In this document: positions 34,715 to 38,156 of the stretch, piece by piece
How positions within the stretch are numbered: the first letter of the stretch is position 1
How the letters are laid out: each line of letters opens with the position of its first letter
Assembly: GCA_007693535.1 (NCBI GenBank)
Contig: REDK01000071.1
Coordinates: forward strand, 1-38,156
Direction of reading: 5' to 3'
Length of the DNA stretch: 38,156 bases
DNA from: Chromatiaceae bacterium
GTDB lineage: Bacteria > Pseudomonadota > Gammaproteobacteria > Chromatiales > Chromatiaceae
Notes under the pieces: generated by a model
The model's input: the letters and a program-made list of their open reading frames with translations, nothing else
The model's database searches: none
Told to the model about the DNA's origin: nothing
Position numbers and translations under genes: made by a program

Positions 34715-35362
34715 TCAGTTCCGCTGCACGACATAGTCGACCACCACGCCGGGGGTCGAGACCTCGTCGGGCGGGATGACGCCAACCGGCACGATGCTCG
34801 CGGCCTCGGCGATCACGGTATCGGCCGCCAAAGCCATCAGCGGATTGAAATTACGGGCGGTCAGGGAATAGTCGAGATTGCCCTTGTGGTCACAGCGCTT
34901 GCCCCGGATCAGGGCGAAATCGGCGCGCAGTGGCAATTCGACCAGGAACCGGCGGCCGTCGATCTCGAGCGACTGCTTGCCATGTTCCACCGAGGTGCCG
35001 ATGCCGGTCGCGGTGAGCACGCCGCCGAGCCCGAAGCCGCCGGCCCGCACCCGCTCTGCCAGTGTCCCCTGCGGAACCAGCTCGACCTCCAGCTCGTCGG
35101 CCAGCATCTGGCGCTGGGTCTCGGGATTGGTGCCGATATGGGAGACGATCAGGCGGCGCACCAGCCGGGCATCGATGAGCTTGCCGATGCCAACACCGGG
35201 CCGAGCGGTGTCATTGGCGATCACGGTGAGGCCGCCGCGGTGCTGGCGGACCAGTTCATCCATCAATCGCTCCGGGGTACCGACGGCCATGAAGCCGCCG
35301 ATCATCAACGATGCACCCTCCGGGATCAGGTCCACCGCGGCCTCGAGTCTGATACCTTTCAC
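34715..35362 (-). CDS. scoA: 3-oxoacid CoA-transferase, subunit A
   Basis: The 215-residue subunit begins at GTG 35362, preceded by GGAGG with six bases between; the frame is open to 35584, but that part has no family likeness. Family marks are IPEGASLMIGGFMAVGTPE, VIANDTARPGVGIGKL, HIGTNPETQRQM, PQGTLAERVRAGGFGLGGV and ARNFNPLMALAADTVIAE. It gives the CoA-binding half of the enzyme. The gene heads the scoA-scoB-RetSat-like operon and is divergent from the CoA-disulfide reductase gene. That two neighbouring genes both act on CoA may hint at joint control, though this is inference. Confidence 0.93.
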   Translation of the reverse strand: MKGIRLEAAVDLIPEGASLMIGGFMAVGTPERLMDELVRQHRGGLTVIANDTARPGVGIGKLIDARLVRRLIVSHIGTNPETQRQMLADELEVELVPQGTLAERVRAGGFGLGGVLTATGIGTSVEHGKQSLEIDGRRFLVELPLRADFALIRGKRCDHKGNLDYSLTARNFNPLMALAADTVIAEAASIVPVGVIPPDEVSTPGVVVDYVVQRN

Positions 35363-35779
35363 GCTGACCTCCGCGCTTGTTGCAATTGTCTGACGGCTGC
35401 GACCGAATACATCGGCACTGCCGGCTGGATCGGGTCTGGCTGCGGTTGGTGGCCGTTCGCGCGGTGCTGTCGGCGCGTGCCCGACAGCAAATTGCCTGGG
35501 ATGGAAACGGTGACTGCGATCGGCTGCCATGGCGCGAATGGCGCGCCGCGGATGATCATAGCGCGGATGTGCTGACTGCACCAAGACGGCCCGCTCTCAA
35601 TACAGGGCGTCGGGCGTCATACAGGTTAGCGGGCTTGCGGGTGTCGCCCGCAGCGGGCGCTGGGTCGCCACCGATCCGCAAGGGTGTGCAACACCGGACC
35701 AAACCCATGCGGATTCTGGATGCCGCGCCGTCATGCCGATGGCGTGCTATAGCAAACCTTGATACCGGAGGACAGACCC
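35363..35779. other. Divergent intergenic region
   Basis: These 417 bases separate scoA and the CoA-disulfide reductase gene and must hold both promoters. A GCGGG-TGTCG-CCCGC hairpin lies at about 35637-35651. No clear -35/-10 pair or known operator was found. No open frame has a good start. Confidence 0.5.
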
Positions 35780-37537
35780 TTGACCAGCAGTGATCAGGCC
35801 AGCGCCGCGGGCACCGGCACACCGAAGATCGTCATCGTCGGCGGCGTCGCAGGCGGCGCCTCGGCCGCGGCGCGGGCACGCCGGGTCAATGAGCAGGCAC
35901 GCATCGTAGTGTTCGAGAAGGATGCCTATGTCTCCTTCGCCAACTGCGGCCTGCCCTATTTCATCGGTGGCGAAATCACCGATCGCGCGCAGTTGCTGGT
36001 GGCGACACCGGAATTATTTCAGCAGCGTTTCTGCATCGATGTCCGGGTCCGCCATGAGGTCATCGCCATCGATCGTACCGGCAAGCAGGTCGAGGTCCGC
36101 CATCTCGACAGCGGCGAGACCTATCGCGAGGACTACGACAAGCTGATCCTGTCGCCTGGCGCCGCACCGATCACCCCGCCGCTGCCGGGCGCCGCCGCCG
36201 CCGGGGTCTTTACCCTGCGCAATATCGAGGATATGGACCGGATCATGGCAGCGATGACCGGGGCTCACCGCGCCGTCGTGGTCGGGGCCGGCTATATCGG
36301 TCTGGAGGTGGCAGAGCAGTTCGTCCATCGCGGGATGGAGGTCGCCATGGTGGAACTGCAGCCGCAGGTGATGCCCTTCTTCGATCCCGAGGTGGCCGAA
36401 CCCCTGCATCGGGAGATCGAGCGCAACGGTGTGCGGCTGGAACTCGGTCGCGCCGTCGCCTGCATCGAGACCGGGGCCACGGGCGCGGCCACCGGCGTGG
36501 TGCTGACCGACGGCACCCGATTGGACGCCGATCTGGTGCTGCTCAGTATCGGGGTCGCGCCCAAGATCGCCCTGGCCGAGGCCGCCGGGCTGGAGATCGG
36601 CGCCAATGGCGGCATCGCGACCGATGCCTTCATGCGCACCAGCGACCCGGACATCTATGCCGTCGGCGATGCCGCCGAGTACCGGTTCGGCCCCACCGGG
36701 ACCCGCCGGCGCGTCCCGCTCGCCGGGATCGCTAACCGGACCGGCCGCCTCGCCGGCCAGCATGCCGCCACCGGCAGCGCCCGCGCAGCCCCGGCTGCCT
36801 GGGGCACCTCGATCGTGCGGGTCTTTCAGTATGCCGCCGGTGCCGCTGGGCTCTCGCTGCGCGCGGCCCGTCAGGCCGGCCACGATGCCCGCGCCGTGCA
36901 CATCGTCTCCTATCACCATGCCGGCTATTACCCTGGCGCCGAGACGTTGGGGGTGAAGCTGGTCTACGAGAACGGCAGTGGTCGAGTGCTCGGGGCGCAG
37001 GCGGTGGGCGCGGCCGGCGTCGACAAGCGCCTGGATATCATCGCCACCCTGCTCCATTTCGGCGGCACTGTGCACGACCTAGCAACCCTCGACCTGGCCT
37101 ATGCGCCGCCCTTCGGGAGCGCCAAGGACCCGCTGCACATGGCCGCCTTCGCGGCCGAGAACGAACTCGATGGCCTCGCCCCGCTACTGCAGCCGGACAG
37201 CGACCTGAGCGACTATCAGGTGATCGATGTCCGCGATGCCGAGGAACTCGCGGACCTGCCCCTGTCCCATGCCCCCCATGCCCGGCATATCCGGCTCGAC
37301 GAGTTGCGCGGGCGGTTGGGCGAACTGGACCCGCACCGGCCGACGGTGGTCTCCTGCCGGGCCGGGCCACGCTCACATCTGGCCGCGCGCATCCTGCTGC
37401 AGCATGGCTTCAGGGAGGTTTACAACCTCTCCGGTGCGGCGTTGATGCGCGACTTTGCGCTGAACCGGCGCAGCGGCGCCCTTCCTGACACCCTGGTGCA
37501 ATTGCCACCGCCCGAGCACCTGAGCGTCGCGGACTGA
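35780..37537 (+). CDS. CoA-disulfide reductase/NADH oxidase fused to a rhodanese domain
   Basis: The 585-residue fusion has a flavin-binding start (VIVGGVAGGASAAARARR, GGVAGG at 21-26), the single active Cys56 in VSFANCGLPYFIGG, an NAD-binding motif AVVVGAGYIGLEVAEQF and the FAD segment DIYAVGDAAE. YAPPFGSAKDPLHMAAF ends the reductase. A rhodanese domain (about 470-570) carries the active Cys526 in VSCRAGPRS. Such fusions reduce CoA disulfide, CoA persulfide or polysulfide with NADH (for example the Npsr-type enzyme of Shewanella). TTG 35780 is the start: GGAGG lies eight bases before it. It suits a sulfur-metabolising cell and lies divergent to scoAB. It could also protect against disulfide stress. 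Confidence 0.92.
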   Translation: MTSSDQASAAGTGTPKIVIVGGVAGGASAAARARRVNEQARIVVFEKDAYVSFANCGLPYFIGGEITDRAQLLVATPELFQQRFCIDVRVRHEVIAIDRTGKQVEVRHLDSGETYREDYDKLILSPGAAPITPPLPGAAAAGVFTLRNIEDMDRIMAAMTGAHRAVVVGAGYIGLEVAEQFVHRGMEVAMVELQPQVMPFFDPEVAEPLHREIERNGVRLELGRAVACIETGATGAATGVVLTDGTRLDADLVLLSIGVAPKIALAEAAGLEIGANGGIATDAFMRTSDPDIYAVGDAAEYRFGPTGTRRRVPLAGIANRTGRLAGQHAATGSARAAPAAWGTSIVRVFQYAAGAAGLSLRAARQAGHDARAVHIVSYHHAGYYPGAETLGVKLVYENGSGRVLGAQAVGAAGVDKRLDIIATLLHFGGTVHDLATLDLAYAPPFGSAKDPLHMAAFAAENELDGLAPLLQPDSDLSDYQVIDVRDAEELADLPLSHAPHARHIRLDELRGRLGELDPHRPTVVSCRAGPRSHLAARILLQHGFREVYNLSGAALMRDFALNRRSGALPDTLVQLPPPEHLSVAD

Positions 37538-37607
37538 GAGATCGCGCCCCTGGCCACGCCCGAATGGGGATCCAAATGCGCCGGAGAGTCGCGTGTCCCT
37601 CGTGATA

Positions 37608-37636
37608 CCTCGCGGCGGCATCCTGCTGCCGCGAGG
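37608..37636. repeat. GC-rich hairpin after the CoA-disulfide reductase gene
   Basis: CCTCGCGGCGGC and GCTGCCGCGAGG form a 12-bp stem with one G-T pair and a five-base loop. It lies 70 bases after the stop at 37537. There is no T-run, so it may be a transcript-stabilising structure or a Rho-type site rather than an intrinsic terminator. Confidence 0.45.
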
Positions 37637-37885
37637 ACTCGGTCTTTGGCGACGGCCTGTTGTGCCCGGGTTAGCCCTGCGGTCGCCGCCGTGCCCGACG
37701 CCCCGTTGGTCCGCCGGGCACGACTGCGCCCTCAAATGGCTTGACGGCGTGTGGGATGCGCTCTGCATGTTGCCTCCGCGGCTTCGGGACTCCCGCCCCT
37801 GCGCCACTGCGGCAACACGCTCGCGCCCACGCCGACCCGGGACTACGCGCCTTCGCTTCACTCTCCTTGGCGCGCAGCGATCGAC
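37637..37885. other. GC-rich non-coding stretch, unrecognised
   Basis: Long frames exist on both strands, but none resembles a known protein. The minus-strand reading that follows the methyltransferase scrap turns at once to an Arg/Gly/Pro-rich sequence without family likeness, as in read-through of non-coding DNA. It may be a repeated or structured element joined to the scrap. Confidence 0.4.
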
Positions 37886-38026
37886 GATCAGCGCAGGGGC
37901 GAGGCGGTAGTGGCAGAAACCGCCGCCGCCTTTCCAGTTCAACGCCTTTGCGATGCCGCCCTGGTCCTCGCTGTCGATGAAGTTCTTCAGACGGATCTTC
38001 CAGCGGAGGCAGCGGCGTATGGGCAC
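37886..38026 (-). pseudogene. Remnant of a type III-like DNA methyltransferase (mod) gene
   Basis: About 47 residues carry GGIAKALNWKGGGGF and then HYRLAPALI, which is the hallmark C-terminal segment (GGxSxAxxWxGGGGFRYYRLAPSLL) of Mod-type adenine methyltransferases. Before it stands RLKNFIDSEDQ, also typical. No catalytic DPPY or AdoMet FxGxG motif is nearby, and the frame upstream is cut off by an A/T-rich stretch. The downstream continuation is unrelated. So only a C-terminal scrap of a restriction-modification gene remains. Confidence 0.6.
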
Positions 38027-38039
38027 GTAACCATATCAA

Positions 38040-38082
38040 TAAAAAAGGAAAAAACGCGCCGACAGCACGGCAGCGTACTGCC
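38040..38082 (-). terminator. Hairpin plus T-tracts after the edge gene
   Basis: Read on the minus strand, the stop at 38082 is followed by GGCAG-TACG-CTGCC (38069-38082), then GTGCTGTCGGCGCG, and two runs of six T separated by CC. This is a plausible intrinsic terminator for the gene at the window edge. The T-runs are 14 bases after the hairpin, which is farther than ideal. Confidence 0.4.
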
Positions 38083-38156
38083 TACAAGGTCTTGGCGGTG
38101 TGCGAGGGAAAGCGAAGGCCGAGCGCATCGAGGAGGGTGCATTGCTCCTCATCGGG
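38082..38156 (-). CDS. C-terminal end of an unidentified protein (cut by window edge)
   Basis: Twenty-four residues are seen before the TAG stop: PDEEQCTLLDALGLRFPSHT then AKTL. The EEQxxLLDALG wording resembles the tail of some transposases of the IS1634/IS4 type, but this is far too short for assignment. It lies beside a methyltransferase remnant and may belong to an inserted element. The rest of the gene is beyond the window. Confidence 0.4.
   Translation of the reverse strand, partial: PDEEQCTLLDALGLRFPSHTAKTL

Overview
The window is a GC-rich, gene-dense piece of a bacterial chromosome. The gene set (smc, adk, galE, suhB, queF, mgtE, the order bioB-bioF-bioH-bioC-bioD, an orphan ygfX) fits a gammaproteobacterium. 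The two-gene 2-oxoacid:ferredoxin oxidoreductase, the multiheme cytochrome and the CoA-disulfide reductase/rhodanese fusion suggest an anaerobic or sulfur-oxidising lineage such as the purple sulfur bacteria (Chromatiaceae). That placement is inferred from content only; no rRNA or other phylogenetic marker was analysed.

Layout. 1-4390: the N-terminal part of pbpC (cut by the window edge), a small lipoprotein, a NamZ-type muramidase, a frameshifted PAS-domain relic, an orphan ParS/MbcA-type antitoxin-like gene, a possible 50-residue membrane protein, and a 255-bp element with terminal inverted repeats. 4398-9962: smc, divergent from queF and an FGGY sugar kinase. 9963-10568: a 600-bp gap between convergent genes with DnaA-box-like sites and an AT-rich palindrome. 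10569-13858: korA-korB-ferritin-like operon. 14052-18678: suhB, ygfX, galE, an esterase and adk. 18963-20990: a nine-haem c-type cytochrome fused to a b-type membrane domain. 21224-26119: a complete five-gene biotin operon preceded by a perfect 17-bp inverted repeat that matches the form of a BirA operator. 26535-27977: mgtE. 28029-28574: intergenic repeats, including a second partial copy of the 255-bp element. 28575-32273: patatin, GntP-type permease and an unknown protein. 32435-35362: CoA-transferase subunits A and B, then a RetSat/CrtI-like flavoprotein. 35780-37537: a CoA-disulfide reductase/rhodanese. 37538-38156: decayed DNA, with a DNA-methyltransferase scrap and the tail of a further gene.

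How it works together. The biotin cluster is one translationally coupled unit: BioC and BioH make and release the pimeloyl-ACP precursor, then BioF, BioD and BioB act (bioA is not in this window). The patatin, GntP permease and CoA-transferase genes suggest handling of 3-hydroxybutyrate/acetoacetate or similar short acids, as expected in an organism that stores polyhydroxyalkanoate. KorAB and the cytochrome point to low-potential electron metabolism. Most promising for follow-up are the CbcL-like cytochrome, the TIR element, the BirA-type operator, and the several gene remnants that mark repeated insertion and decay.
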